A stretch of 64,000 nt of DNA, from NCBI GenBank assembly GCA_958413765.1, contig CATYVH010000004.1:62001-126000 (forward strand). Direction: 5' to 3'. The position numbers were made by a program, and so were the translations under genes. Under the pieces are notes generated by a model, which ran no database searches, was not told the origin of the DNA, and worked only from the letters and a program-made list of their open reading frames with translations. Each line of letters starts with the position of its first letter. Position 1 is the first letter of the stretch. The stretch is from an uncultured Collinsella sp. (GTDB lineage Bacteria > Actinomycetota > Coriobacteriia > Coriobacteriales > Coriobacteriaceae). Of this stretch, positions 46,489-55,932 are shown piece after piece.

Positions 46489-47067
46489 TTAGGCGAAGGT
46501 GATCTCGCCGGTCTCGCAGTCCATATCGGCGATACGGGCCAGGCTCTCAACGCGGAAGCCACGCTCGCGGAGCTTATCGCCACCGCCCTGGAAGCCCTTC
46601 TCCACCGCAATGCCAATGCCGGATACCTCGGCACCCGCAGCCTCGCAGATCTTGATAAGACCCTCGAGCGCGCAGCCGTTGGCCAAGAAGTCGTCGATGA
46701 TCAGGACCTTGTCGCCCTCGGACAGGAAGCGCTTGCCCACGATGACCGGATACTCCTTCTGCTTGGTAAAGGAGTAGATGGTCGTAGCATACTGCTCGCC
46801 GTCGAGGTTGATGGACTGTGCCTTCTTGGCAAAGACAACCGGCACGCCACCAAAATGCTGGGCTGCGATGCAAGCCATACCAATGCCCGAAGCCTCGATC
46901 GTCAGAATCTTGTTGATCTCGACATCCTTGAACAGACGGGCCCACTCAGCGCCCATGTGGTCGAACAGCTCAACGTCGCACTGGTGGTTGAGGAAGGCAT
47001 CAACCTTAAGGACGTTACCGGCCTTTACGATGCCGTCATGGCGAATACGATCCTCAAGCTCCTGCAT
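46489..47067 (-). CDS. xpt: Xanthine phosphoribosyltransferase
   Basis: A 192-residue type I phosphoribosyltransferase that converts xanthine and PRPP to XMP. The PRPP-binding motif VLIIDDFLANGCALEGL near residue 123 is clear, and the N-terminal VLKVDAFLNHQCDVEL and ILTIEASGIGMACIAA match Xpt of firmicutes. No purine riboswitch was recognised in the 157-base upstream gap. It links to purine salvage, relevant if the molybdoenzyme at 20176-23007 is a xanthine dehydrogenase. Confidence 0.93.
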   Translation of the reverse strand: MQELEDRIRHDGIVKAGNVLKVDAFLNHQCDVELFDHMGAEWARLFKDVEINKILTIEASGIGMACIAAQHFGGVPVVFAKKAQSINLDGEQYATTIYSFTKQKEYPVIVGKRFLSEGDKVLIIDDFLANGCALEGLIKICEAAGAEVSGIGIAVEKGFQGGGDKLRERGFRVESLARIADMDCETGEITFA

Positions 47068-47224
47068 GGCGCAACCCCTTCTCGCGGCAACGATGCCGCG
47101 CGATTAATAAACGTTGTTCGATAGTCTACCACGGACCGACCCCCGCCCGCCCCACAAGCCGCATCGCACCACAAACCGGTCTTTTTGGGACGGCGCGAAT
47201 CGTGGCAGATAGTCTCTCAACACA

Positions 47225-48529
47225 CTAATGACGGGCGCGCATCCTCACCAAACGCACCATGGCGAGCGCAAAACCCACAGCGGCCACAGCCATGAGCACA
47301 TAGAACACCGAGCGAAAGCCGAACAGGAACACATCCGGACGGCCTGCAACGAAACTGGTCACGGACTCGCCCATCGCCACGCTCATCTGCCCATACAGGA
47401 TATGCGATGCCGCTGTAATGCCCACTGCCATACCCGCATAGCGCGCCAGGCTACCCAGGCTGCCCGCAAAGCCGAGCGCTTCGCGCGGAGCCGAGCCCAT
47501 ATACAGCGAGTTATTGGGGCTCTGGAAAATCGACGTGCCGCACGACATAAACGCGACACAGCACACGATCACAGGGATGGAAGAGTGCTCGTCGAGCGTA
47601 CTTACCGCAAAAAGACCGCATACGTACACGCCTAGGCCGACCGCCGTGGGGCCCTCGCAGCCAACACGGTCCGAAACCGTACCCGAAAGCGGGCCGATAA
47701 AGGCATTCACCATCGGCAGCGCCAAAAAGAGCAATCCGGAAATGTCGGAACCAAAGCCGTGGGCGTCCTGAAAATAGAACGGCAGGATAAACTCGGATGC
47801 GCCAATACCAACGAACACGATGAGCATGCAGGCGAGGTTGATGGTGAAGGCCGAATTTGCAAAGCAGCGACGCGCGGCCTCCGAAAGGAGCATGGGGCGC
47901 TCGTCAGCCTCCGGCTTAACATGCGGCAGCGTATAGAGCCCCACGATAAATGAGATGACGCCAATGGGCAGGTTGATGAGGAAGATACTCTCCCAGGGAA
48001 AGCTTGCCACCAGCATGCCGCCCAGCACGGGGCCACACATCATGCCGAGGGCCACGAAGGTCGCGAGAATACCCATGGCACGACCTCGTTCGCGCGCCGG
48101 AAACGACTCGGTAATGATACCCATGTTGTTGGCCATGGCCGCCGCGCAACCGACGCCCTGAACGATGCGTGCCAGGATAAGAACCTCGAGCGAGGCCGAA
48201 AGGCCGCACAGCAGCGAACCGACCGAAAAGACGATGACGCCCAGCTGGAACACATTCACCTTGCCGCGCACGTCGCCCAGACGGCCAAACGGCAACATAG
48301 CCACGCACGTCGCAAGCAGATACACCGAGCTTACCAGCTGAATGCGATCGAGGCCCACGCCCAGCTCCTTTTGCATCACGGGCAACGCCACGGTCACGAC
48401 GGTCGAATCCAGACACGACATAAACGTCATGATGAGCACGGTAAACAGAATCGCCCATTTGTTCTTGCCATGGGTGTCGCCCTCAAGGGCAATGTGCTCG
48501 CGGCGCAGCTGCTCTGCAGTTTTCTCCAT
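47225..48529 (-). CDS. MFS transporter, DHA2 (EmrB/QacA-like) exporter
   Basis: A 434-residue major facilitator protein. The first helix ends with SCLDSTVVTVALPVMQKEL near residue 35 (the DHA2 motif D1). The loop LPFGRLGDVRGK (motif A) is near residue 80 and the ARIVQGVGCAAAMANNMG segment (motif B) near residue 110. About 12-14 helices follow. It probably exports a drug or metabolite by proton antiport. The second of two close ATG codons (48529) has AAAGG at the proper distance. The substrate is unknown. Confidence 0.88.
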   Translation of the reverse strand: MEKTAEQLRREHIALEGDTHGKNKWAILFTVLIMTFMSCLDSTVVTVALPVMQKELGVGLDRIQLVSSVYLLATCVAMLPFGRLGDVRGKVNVFQLGVIVFSVGSLLCGLSASLEVLILARIVQGVGCAAAMANNMGIITESFPARERGRAMGILATFVALGMMCGPVLGGMLVASFPWESIFLINLPIGVISFIVGLYTLPHVKPEADERPMLLSEAARRCFANSAFTINLACMLIVFVGIGASEFILPFYFQDAHGFGSDISGLLFLALPMVNAFIGPLSGTVSDRVGCEGPTAVGLGVYVCGLFAVSTLDEHSSIPVIVCCVAFMSCGTSIFQSPNNSLYMGSAPREALGFAGSLGSLARYAGMAVGITAASHILYGQMSVAMGESVTSFVAGRPDVFLFGFRSVFYVLMAVAAVGFALAMVRLVRMRARH

Positions 48530-48561
48530 ATCCATCCTTTCGAGTGGCCCAACGCAAAAAA

Positions 48562-48603
48562 CGGGGCCCCAATCGCCTGCAAACAGCCGCGATTGGGGCC
48601 CCG
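48562..48603 (-). terminator. metY terminator
   Basis: A 15-bp stem, CGGGGCCCCAATCGC with its complement, is followed by TTTTTTG on the minus strand, between metY and the MFS gene. Confidence 0.9.
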
Positions 48604-48671
48604 CCTACGGAATCGGAACTAAAGGTCGCCGAAGCTTTCTGCCAGCATCGGCGCCTTGTGCGAACGCTAGC

Positions 48672-49955
48672 CTAGCACTGCTCGAGCGCCTGCTCAAGGT
48701 CGGCAATCAGATCGGCCGCGTCCTCGAGGCCGCACGACAGGCGCACCATGTCGGCAGAGATGCCACAGGCGATGAGCTCCTCATCGTTCATCTGGCGATG
48801 CGTAGCGTTAGCAGGATGCAGGCAGCAGGTGCGGGCGTCAGCCACATGCGTGGCGATCTGGGCAAGTTTAAGGCTCTTCATAAAGGTCTCGGCCGCCGCG
48901 CGACCACCGTTAAAGCCAAAGCTCACAACGCCGCAGGTACCGTTAGGCATGTACTTCTGAGCCAGGTCATAGTACTTATCGCCCTCCAGGCCCGGATAGC
49001 TCACGAAGCGTACCTTGGGATGGCTCTGCAGGAACTTGGCAACGGCCTGGCCGTTCTCACAATGACGCGGCATGCGTACATGCAGGCTCTCGAGCGAGCT
49101 GTTCAAGAAGAATGCCGCCTGCGGGTTCTGCATGGGGCCGAGGTCGCGCATGAGCTGAGCGGTTGCCTTGGTAATGAAGGCACCCTCGCGACCGAACTTC
49201 TCGGCATACGTCACGCCGTGGTAGCTCTCGTCGGGCGTGGTGAGACCCGGGAACTTGTCTGCATGGGCCATCCAGTCAAACTGGCCGTGGTCGACGATCA
49301 CGCCGCCCAGGTAGGCAGCATGTCCATCCATGTACTTGGTGGTAGAGTGCGTAACGATGTCGGCGCCCCACTCAAAGGGACGGCACATCACGGGCGTCGG
49401 GAAGGTGTTGTCGACCATCAGCGGCACGCCGTGGTCATGTGCGGCCTTGGCAAAGCGCTCAATATCGAGCACGGCGAGGGCGGGGTTGGCGATCGTCTCG
49501 CCAAAGACAAGCTTGGTATTGGGCTCAAATGCCGCCTCGAGCTCCTCGTCGGTGCAGTCGGGGGCAACGAACGTGCAGGTCACGCCCATGCGGCCCATGG
49601 TGTGGGCGAGCAGGTTATACGTACCGCCGTAAATGGCAGAGCTCGCGACCACATGATCGCCGGCACCGACCACGTTAAAGATCGCGAGGAAATTCGCAGC
49701 CATGCCCGAGCTCGTGAGCATCGCAGCGGTGCCGCCCTCCATCTCGCAGATCTTGGCGGCAACGAGATCGCACGTGGGGTTCTGCAAACGGCTGTAGAAG
49801 TAGCCCGACTCCTCTAGGTCAAACAGCTTGCCCATGTGCTCGGACGTGTCGTACTTCCACGTGGTGGACTGGTAGATGGGCACCTGGCGCGGCTCGGCAT
49901 CTCCCGGGTGATAGCCGCCCTGAACACATGTAGTTCCGATGGTCTGCTCGCTCAT
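48672..49955 (-). CDS. metY: O-acetylhomoserine sulfhydrylase-type PLP enzyme
   Basis: A 427-residue member of the Cys/Met metabolism PLP family. QVPIYQSTTWKYDTSEHM near residue 24, GYFYSRLQNPT near residue 50, the PLP-lysine stretch HSTTKYMDGHAAYLGGVI near residue 205 and the FVSYPGL segment are typical of O-acetylhomoserine aminocarboxypropyltransferase (MetY). It makes homocysteine or methionine precursors from sulfide. No SAM riboswitch was found in the leader. Its terminator separates it from the MFS gene. Confidence 0.88.
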   Translation of the reverse strand: MSEQTIGTTCVQGGYHPGDAEPRQVPIYQSTTWKYDTSEHMGKLFDLEESGYFYSRLQNPTCDLVAAKICEMEGGTAAMLTSSGMAANFLAIFNVVGAGDHVVASSAIYGGTYNLLAHTMGRMGVTCTFVAPDCTDEELEAAFEPNTKLVFGETIANPALAVLDIERFAKAAHDHGVPLMVDNTFPTPVMCRPFEWGADIVTHSTTKYMDGHAAYLGGVIVDHGQFDWMAHADKFPGLTTPDESYHGVTYAEKFGREGAFITKATAQLMRDLGPMQNPQAAFFLNSSLESLHVRMPRHCENGQAVAKFLQSHPKVRFVSYPGLEGDKYYDLAQKYMPNGTCGVVSFGFNGGRAAAETFMKSLKLAQIATHVADARTCCLHPANATHRQMNDEELIACGISADMVRLSCGLEDAADLIADLEQALEQC

Positions 49956-50185
49956 ATCTAGCTCCCTTGCCTGGGTTACGTTTTATTCGGTTCACGATAC
50001 CGCTACCCTGCACCCCTCTCAACCCATCCCCAAGGTAGGTTAAGGGACAAATTGATCAGAGGTATTTATCTCAAGCCTTGGGCATTTGCTCGATAGATAA
50101 AAACGAGGCATACATGAAGCTCTCGATGATTACATGCCCCGTCACGGGTACCATAGGCGGGTACACCGTAACCAAGGAGACAACG

Positions 50186-50632
50186 ATGAAGCAAATCGAT
50201 ACGGCCCAACTCGACATCACCGCCTGTCAGGCTCAGGCTGCCGAATACCACGCCCGTGGCTTTAACTGCGCCCAGGCCGTCGCCTGCACGCTCGCGCCCG
50301 CTGTCGGGCTCGACCCCCAGGTCGCCTTTACCCTCACCGAGGGCTTTGGCGCCGGCATGGGCGGTATGACCGAGACCTGCGGCGCCATCTCGGGCGCCGT
50401 GGCCATCATGGGCTTTGTAATGAGCGATGGCATGGAAAACCCGAAGACCAAGGGCCAGACCTACAAGCTGTCGCGCGAGATTGCCAAGCGCTTTGGCGAG
50501 AAGAACACGACGACCGTCTGCGGCACGCTCAAGGGCATCGGATCGGACAAGGGTCCGCTCCGCAGCTGTCCCGGTTGCATCGACGATGCCGTCGAAATCG
50601 CCTGTGATGTACTAAAGCAGCTCGCCGAGTAA
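50186..50632 (+). CDS. C_GCAxxG_C_C family redox-type protein
   Basis: A 148-residue protein with the cysteine pattern of the C_GCAxxG_C_C family: RGFNCAQAVACTLAP near residue 25, GMTETCGAISGAVAIMG near residue 60 and LRSCPGCIDDAVEIACD near residue 125. Members are often annotated as putative redox or radical-related proteins in anaerobes, with no defined function. The ATG at 50186 has AAGGAG. A GGCAT-rich hairpin lies in the 5' leader (about 50111-50146). Confidence 0.8.
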   Translation: MKQIDTAQLDITACQAQAAEYHARGFNCAQAVACTLAPAVGLDPQVAFTLTEGFGAGMGGMTETCGAISGAVAIMGFVMSDGMENPKTKGQTYKLSREIAKRFGEKNTTTVCGTLKGIGSDKGPLRSCPGCIDDAVEIACDVLKQLAE

Positions 50633-50649
50633 ACGGCAGCGACATAAAA

Positions 50650-50696
50650 CGACGGTCGGTGTGCTTGGGATCCGTCCAAAAGCACGCCGGCCGTCG
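50650..50696 (-). terminator. Terminator of the YigZ-family gene
   Basis: CGACGGCCGGCGTGCTT pairs with a near-perfect partner and is followed by TTTTATGT on the minus strand. It can also end the C_GCAxxG_C_C gene from the other side, without a good T run. Confidence 0.75.
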
Positions 50697-50699
50697 CCG

Positions 50700-51338
50700 T
50701 TAGAACTCGGCAAATTCGGGAGTGCTGACCTCAATCTCCTCGCGCCCCGCCATAAGCTCGCGCATCTTAGCGCAAAACGACTCCTGCTCCCCCGCCTTAA
50801 ACACCAAATGAAGTGTCACGGCATCCGCGTACTCGGTATCCGAAACCTTGGCACCGGAATCCTGGGCCAAGCGAAGCACCTGCTCATACTGCGGATAGGC
50901 CACATGCACGTCAACCGGCACGACGCTTGTCATCTCGACGATCTGCCCGGCCTCCTGAGCCGCGGCCACCGCCGCCTGCGTCGCCGCGGTATATGCGCGC
51001 ACCAAGCCACCAGGACCCAACAGCGTGCCACCAAAATAGCGCGTCACTACGCAGCAAACATTTTTGAGCGCCGCACCGCGCAACACCTCGAGAGTCGGCA
51101 TACCGCTCGTGCGGCTCGGCTCACCATCATCGCTCTGGCGCTCGCGTCCATCGACCAAAATCCACGCGGGAACATTGTGTCGAGCGTCGTAATGACGCTT
51201 GCGAACCATCTCGATAAAGGCATTCGCCTCGTCCTCGGACTCAATATGGACCAGCTGGGCAATAAACCGGCTCTTGCGGTCCACAAACTCGCCCGAAGCC
51301 TCAATATTCGATTGCAGAGTAAAATAGCTGTCCAACAA
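50700..51338 (-). CDS. YigZ/IMPACT family protein
   Basis: A 212-residue protein. The N-terminal IMPACT domain has SRFIAQLVHIESEDEANAF near residue 23, ARHNVPAWILVDG near residue 51, SDDGEPSRTSGMPTLEVL near residue 70 and CCVVTRYFGGTLLGPGGLVRAY near residue 95. The C-terminal DUF1949-like domain follows. These proteins are widespread and may interact with translation-related factors; the bacterial role is unsettled. It is transcribed toward the terminator at 50650-50696. Confidence 0.9.
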   Translation of the reverse strand: MLDSYFTLQSNIEASGEFVDRKSRFIAQLVHIESEDEANAFIEMVRKRHYDARHNVPAWILVDGRERQSDDGEPSRTSGMPTLEVLRGAALKNVCCVVTRYFGGTLLGPGGLVRAYTAATQAAVAAAQEAGQIVEMTSVVPVDVHVAYPQYEQVLRLAQDSGAKVSDTEYADAVTLHLVFKAGEQESFCAKMRELMAGREEIEVSTPEFAEF

Positions 51339-51421
51339 AGCCCCTCAACAAAATAAAGCGCAGCAACAAACAGCTTCAATAATACGGCAAAGGCCGTACC
51401 GATTGTCAGGGTAACAAAAAT

Positions 51422-51783
51422 GCCGAGTGGGCCGATAAGCCGGGTTCTGTCGTGAACGGTCATTTATCTTGTCTGCACGTTACCATGCAGCTCCACGCAC
51501 GCTACCCGAACGCGGACCGGGCCGGCCCATAGCGTTCCTATTCGCGCTTGCTCCGGATGGGGCTTGCCAAGCCGCCGTGTTGCCACGACGCTGGTGGTCT
51601 CTTACACCACCGTTTCAGCTTTTCCCTTTACGCCTTGCGGCGCAGGTGGGAGTCTTCTTTTCTGCGGCGCTTTCCGTCGGATCACTCCGCCCGGCCGTTA
51701 GCCGGCATCCCGCCCTCTGGAGCCCGGACTTTCCTCACGCGTACTGCATGCAGCACATCGCGCGACCGTCTGGCCCACTCAGC
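51422..51783 (-). ncRNA. rnpB: RNase P RNA
   Basis: On the minus strand the sequence opens with GAGTGGGCCAGAC, carries GAGGAAAGTCCGGGCTCC and GGGCGGGATGCCGGC near the 5' end, and closes with GACAGAACCCGGCTTATCGG followed by CCCACTC. These are the universal helix P1, P4 and 3' core sequences of bacterial class A RNase P RNA. Length is about 362 bases. A TACACT -10 box is visible just upstream. Ends are accurate to a few bases. Confidence 0.95.
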
Positions 51784-51866
51784 AGTGCAAGAGTGTAGCA
51801 CACCGTTACCGCAGGCAATGGCACAACGCAAACGCTCGACACGATAAACCAAGAACCGCCATGCGC

Positions 51867-51981
51867 TACAATGGTCCTGTCGATGGGCAACGTCGTCAGT
51901 CGAGACGCGACCGCGCTCCGCACCCCTCCGTCTACTCGGTGTGTTCCCGCCTCCTCCCCGAGGCGGGATGTCGGCTTTTTT
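51867..51981 (+). ncRNA. Candidate small RNA with promoter and terminator
   Basis: On the plus strand, a TACAAT -10-like box (51867-51872) precedes a roughly 100-base stretch without an ORF. It ends with the hairpin CCCGCCTC-CTCCCC-GAGGCGGG (51946-51967) and a run of six T (51976-51981). The -35 is weak (TCGACA, too far). It is not SRP RNA, tmRNA or 6S as far as I can recognise. It lies between the divergent rnpB and the convergent rpsA. Confidence 0.35.
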
Positions 51982-52049
51982 CATGCACCGACAATCCAAT
52001 AGCCTGTGGACAGCCCGGCAGCATTGCGCATCTCGGCGCCAAATGCAAA

Positions 52050-52081
52050 AAGGGACCCGTCCATTACAGACGGATCCCTTA
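52050..52081 (-). terminator. rpsA terminator
   Basis: AAGGGATCCGTC pairs with GGACGGGTCCCTT and is followed by TTTTTGC on the minus strand, 24 bases after the rpsA stop. Confidence 0.85.
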
Positions 52082-52104
52082 AAACAAGTGATCGTCAAAC
52101 CGAT

Positions 52105-53271
52105 TTACTCGGCGTCGGTCTCCTCGTCCTTCTTCTCGGAAGGCAGCGGGGTAACCTCGATCTCGACGCCCAGAGTCTCAGCAGCAGACTTCATGGACAG
52201 GGAGATACGACGACGGTCGAGATCGATCTCCATGACCTTGACCTGAACCTTGTCGCCCACGTGGGTGACCTGAGAAGGCTGATCGACGTGCTTGTTGGCC
52301 ATCTCGGAGATGTGCACCAGGCCCTCGATGCCCTCGCCCAGGTCGACGAAAGCGCCGAACGGGACAAGCTTGGTCACAGTGCCCTCGACGATAGCGCCGA
52401 CGGGATACTTCTTGACCAGTGCGCGCCACGGATCCTCGGTGGTCTGCTTGAGACCCAGGGAGATGCGCTCGCGGTTGAGATCGACGTCGAGAACCTCGAC
52501 CTCGACCTCCTGGCCGACCTTGACAACCTCGGAAGGATGGTTGACGTGGTTCCAAGAGAGCTCGGAGATGTGGATGAGGCCGTCGATACCGCCGAGGTCG
52601 ACGAAGGCGCCGAAGTCGACGATGGAGGAAACGGTGCCCTGGAGACGCATGCCAGACTTGAGCTTGGACAGGATCTCGGAACGCTCGGCCTTACGGGACT
52701 CCTCGAGCACGACGCGACGGGAGAGGACGACGTTGTTGCGGTTGCGGTCCATCTCGATGACGCGAGCCTCGATGCGGGTGCCCATGTAGGAGGTGAGGTC
52801 CTTGACGCGACGGAGGTCGACGAGGGAAGCGGGCAGGAAGCCACGCAGGCCGATGTCGAGGATCAGGCCGCCCTTGACAACCTCGATAACCTCGCCCTCG
52901 ACATTCTCGCCGGAGTTGAACTTCTCCTCGATGCGGTTCCAAGCACGCTCGTACTCGGCACGCTTCTTGGACAGGACCAGACGACCGTCCTTGTCCTCCT
53001 TCTGGAGAACCAGAGCCTCGATGGGATCACCGAGTGCAACGATGTCTGCAGGGTTAGCGTCCTTGCGGATGGACAGCTCGCGGACCGGGATAACGCCCTC
53101 GGACTTGAATCCGATGTCAACGAGCACCTCGTCATGCTCGATCTTAACGACAGTGCCGTTAACGAGATCGCCCTCATCAAAGTCGGTAATCGTACCGTCG
53201 ATGAGGTTGTTCATCTCCTCCTCGTTGACATCGTCAAGAGAGAAAATGGACGAGTTCTGAATCTCACTCAA
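52105..53271 (-). CDS. rpsA: 30S ribosomal protein S1
   Basis: A 388-residue protein with four S1 RNA-binding repeats, each starting with a G-x-V-x-G-x-V pattern: GDLVNGTVVKIEHDE near residue 34, GENVEGEVIEVVKGG near 119, GMRLQGTVSSIVDFGAFVDL near 207 and GAIVEGTVTKLVPFGAFVDL near 292. Repeats three and four are the closest to each other. It helps ribosomes bind mRNA; this four-repeat form is usual in Actinobacteria. The start is a TTG (53269-53271) six bases after AAAGGGG. The C-terminus is acidic. Confidence 0.94.
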   Translation of the reverse strand: MSEIQNSSIFSLDDVNEEEMNNLIDGTITDFDEGDLVNGTVVKIEHDEVLVDIGFKSEGVIPVRELSIRKDANPADIVALGDPIEALVLQKEDKDGRLVLSKKRAEYERAWNRIEEKFNSGENVEGEVIEVVKGGLILDIGLRGFLPASLVDLRRVKDLTSYMGTRIEARVIEMDRNRNNVVLSRRVVLEESRKAERSEILSKLKSGMRLQGTVSSIVDFGAFVDLGGIDGLIHISELSWNHVNHPSEVVKVGQEVEVEVLDVDLNRERISLGLKQTTEDPWRALVKKYPVGAIVEGTVTKLVPFGAFVDLGEGIEGLVHISEMANKHVDQPSQVTHVGDKVQVKVMEIDLDRRRISLSMKSAAETLGVEIEVTPLPSEKKDEETDAE

Positions 53272-53586
53272 AGGTGGACCCCTTTCGAACTACGGGGCCC
53301 CGATTGCTAGGACCTACAGAAGGGTGCGACAAGCACACAACGTTTAGGAACACTCGGGAGCCGACAGATACTAATGTGACGCTTATGCAATCACGTTCGT
53401 ATAGATTACGGGGAAATGAGTTCGATTTCAAGCGTGAACTGCGATTTTTTACTCGTGTGGAGACTTTTTCGTAATCTTATGAACACACGTCTCCGCAACT
53501 TGACGATAACCAGCCAGGCATTCGGCTTTGGGGTAAAGTATCCGGAGCCAACGATTCTAGATCGATTTTTCGAGAAAGGTGCCCGC
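53272..53586. other. Gap between rpsA and the HAD gene
   Basis: This 315-base divergent gap must hold both promoters. It is AT-richer than its neighbours. An imperfect TGTGGAGAC/GTCTCCGCA inverted repeat lies near 53455-53500. I see no ORF with a ribosome site and no recognisable RNA. Confidence 0.4.
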
Positions 53587-54345
53587 GTGCTCAAAGCAGT
53601 CGTTTTCGATATGGACGAAACGCTTCTTAGCATCAACCTCAACGCGTTCATCCTTCGCTATTTTAAGGATGTCTCTTCGATGCTCGCGGATATCGGGCGC
53701 CGCAGCCGCGGTGGCACGATGGCACGCCTCGGCACCATCCTGGTCGACCTCAACGCCAATCGCCGCAGCGGCACGGACAACCGCACCAATCTTGAGTTTT
53801 ACCAAGAAGAGGTCGAGCGCCGATGCGGGATTTGCCTCTCCGATCCCCTCATCTACGAGGCGTTTACCTACTACGACCGCGAAGTTCTTCCGTACAAGAA
53901 TGACGAACTCATCAACGCCCATGCCATGCCGGGCGCACACGCCGCGCTCCAGGCCGTACAGGACGCAGGGCTGCGCTGCGCGCTCTTTACCAACCCCAGC
54001 TTTCCGCAGGGGGCCATCGAGTGCCGCATGGGTTGGGGCGACCTGGCCGACGCCCCCTTTGAGCTCGTCACGCACATGGGAAACGCCACCCGCTGCAAGC
54101 CTGATGCCACCTACTATCTAGAGCAGCTTCAGGTGATGGGGCTCGAACCGCACGAGGTCCTTATGGTGGGCAACGATCCCAAACGCGACTTCCCTAGCCC
54201 CGCCTGCGGCATTCAGACTGCCTATGTAGGCCAGGGCAAGCCCAACCGAGCCACCTGGCGCGGAACCATGGAAGACTTCGCCCGCGACTTTAACGCCGTA
54301 GTAGAAGCCTTCTACGAACACCAAGTAGCCGACGAACTGTCCTAG
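53587..54345 (+). CDS. HAD-superfamily hydrolase
   Basis: A 252-residue phosphatase-like protein. Motif I is VVFDMDETLLSINLN at the start, motif II is LFTNPSFPQG near residue 133 and motif IV is LMVGNDPKRDFPSPACGIQT near residue 190. A helical cap domain lies between motifs I and II. The start is a GTG at 53587 with GAAAGGT upstream, because the FDxD motif directly follows; the longer reading from 53416 has no ribosome site. The gene ends in a four-base convergent overlap with cyuA. The substrate is unknown. Confidence 0.85.
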   Translation: MLKAVVFDMDETLLSINLNAFILRYFKDVSSMLADIGRRSRGGTMARLGTILVDLNANRRSGTDNRTNLEFYQEEVERRCGICLSDPLIYEAFTYYDREVLPYKNDELINAHAMPGAHAALQAVQDAGLRCALFTNPSFPQGAIECRMGWGDLADAPFELVTHMGNATRCKPDATYYLEQLQVMGLEPHEVLMVGNDPKRDFPSPACGIQTAYVGQGKPNRATWRGTMEDFARDFNAVVEAFYEHQVADELS

Positions 54346-55661
54346 CACACTTGGGTTTTGCCGATCATGATGTTGAGGATCTCGACGTCGGTGTCCTTCA
54401 TGCCCACACGGCCCACGTAGCCCATGCTGGCAATCGTCTGCTCGACGGTATCCTGGATCAAACCCTCGCCGGCACGGAAGCCACGCCCCTGCATGGCCAT
54501 GTCATGTCCCAGAATCGCCGCATCGACGGCAGCCGAAATCTTGGCGGCACAGCTCGCCTTGGCGCCGTCGCACACGATGCCGCCAACGTTACCGAGCGTG
54601 TTCGAAACCGTCGAGCCAATCTGCTCGCGCGTGCCACCGCACAGCCAGGTAATCGCAGCGCCGGCGCCGCACGCGGCGCAAATAGCACCGCAAAACGCCG
54701 AAAGCGCACCAATATAGCTCTTGATATGCACGGCGATAAGATCGGACAGCATCACGGCGCGCACCAGACGCTCGTGGTCGCAGCGCAGGTACTCGGCATA
54801 CTCCATGACGGGCAGTGCGCAGGTAATGCCCTGATTGCCCGAGCCGCACACAATGGCGACCGGCAGCGCGCAACCGTTCATGCGGGCATCGGACCCGGCG
54901 GCCGCACGGGCACGGGCACGGCAGGCGACGTCATCGGCACGAGCACCCAGCAGCGTACGACCCACCTCGGCGCCCCAAGCGTGCGCAAGGCCCTCGGCAC
55001 TGATTGCGCCATTCAGCTCAATCTGACGCTCAACGGCAGCGCGGGCGCCCTCAATGTCACCGTCCTCGATAAAGTCGATGATGGAATCAATGGACATGGG
55101 CGTATCGGCGTTATCTGCCGCACGCTCGGCCACCACGCGCTCGGCGCAGGCGGCGCACTCCCCCGCCGACTTGCCGCATACCGGAATACCATCGAGCGTA
55201 TGGCACGTGACATTAGTGTGGTGATCGGTAATCTCGACGACCGCGGTATGGCCCCCGGCCGTCGCAGTCACCTTGATGTAGAGGTTGGGCACACCCTCGA
55301 CAAGCGACACATCGCAGTAGCCAGCGTCGGCGAGGAGCTCGGCCACACGAGCGCGGTCTTCATCGTTAACGCTCTCGAGCACCTCGAGCGCGCTCTTAGC
55401 GTCGCCGCCCACGGCACCCAGCACGGCCGCGGCCTCAATACCGTGCATACCGCCCGAGTTGGGCACGGTCACGCTCTTAACGTTCTTGATAATGTTGCCC
55501 GAGCAGGCAACATCCATATGATCGGGTTCGCAACCGAGCGTCTGGCTCGCCAGCGCCGCTGCATAGGCAACGGCAATGGGCTCGGTGCAGCCGAGTGCAC
55601 AGACAAGCTCGCGGTTCAAAACATCGCAAAACGCGGCATCACGGATGGAATCGGTAGGCAT
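54342..55661 (-). CDS. cyuA: L-cysteine desulfidase (UPF0597/YhaM family)
   Basis: A 439-residue protein of the serine dehydratase alpha-like family. Conserved features are ALGCTEPIAVAYAAALASQ near residue 22, GNIIKNVKSVTVPNSGGMHG near residue 55, VAIVCGSGNQGITCALPVMEY near residue 270 and GNVGGIVCDGAKASCAAKISAA near residue 375. The cysteines likely hold a [4Fe-4S] cluster. Homologues break L-cysteine to pyruvate, ammonia and sulfide in anaerobes. It is monocistronic and ends head-on into the HAD gene. Confidence 0.88.
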   Translation of the reverse strand: MPTDSIRDAAFCDVLNRELVCALGCTEPIAVAYAAALASQTLGCEPDHMDVACSGNIIKNVKSVTVPNSGGMHGIEAAAVLGAVGGDAKSALEVLESVNDEDRARVAELLADAGYCDVSLVEGVPNLYIKVTATAGGHTAVVEITDHHTNVTCHTLDGIPVCGKSAGECAACAERVVAERAADNADTPMSIDSIIDFIEDGDIEGARAAVERQIELNGAISAEGLAHAWGAEVGRTLLGARADDVACRARARAAAGSDARMNGCALPVAIVCGSGNQGITCALPVMEYAEYLRCDHERLVRAVMLSDLIAVHIKSYIGALSAFCGAICAACGAGAAITWLCGGTREQIGSTVSNTLGNVGGIVCDGAKASCAAKISAAVDAAILGHDMAMQGRGFRAGEGLIQDTVEQTIASMGYVGRVGMKDTDVEILNIMIGKTQVC

Positions 55662-55932
55662 AGGTATCTCCTGCTTGCATAACGGGCTGGACTCTCAAAA
55701 AAGTTGGCTCCTTTATTTGATAACAATGCATCAAAAACCGCAACCATGGTTCCGGCGGACGGCGCTCAAGCACAAACTGGCGGCATTCATTCATGAAAAG
55801 CGGGTCTTGTTGCCTGCTAAAGCGTTTGATCAAAAAACGCCCGAGCGTTTACACAAAAGTCGCGCTATCATGCAGTCGAACGCGGTAAACACCTTTAGCA
55901 TTTGCGCCGCACAGACCAGAGAGGAACCATCC

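Noticed and set aside
51682..52098. Minus-strand ORF near rnpB
   Set aside because: It overlaps the RNase P RNA and a terminator and has no ribosome site or motif.
53416..53586. N-terminal extension of the HAD gene
   Set aside because: The extra 57 codons lack a ribosome site and similarity to the family. The GTG at 53587 has both a site and the motif at the right distance.
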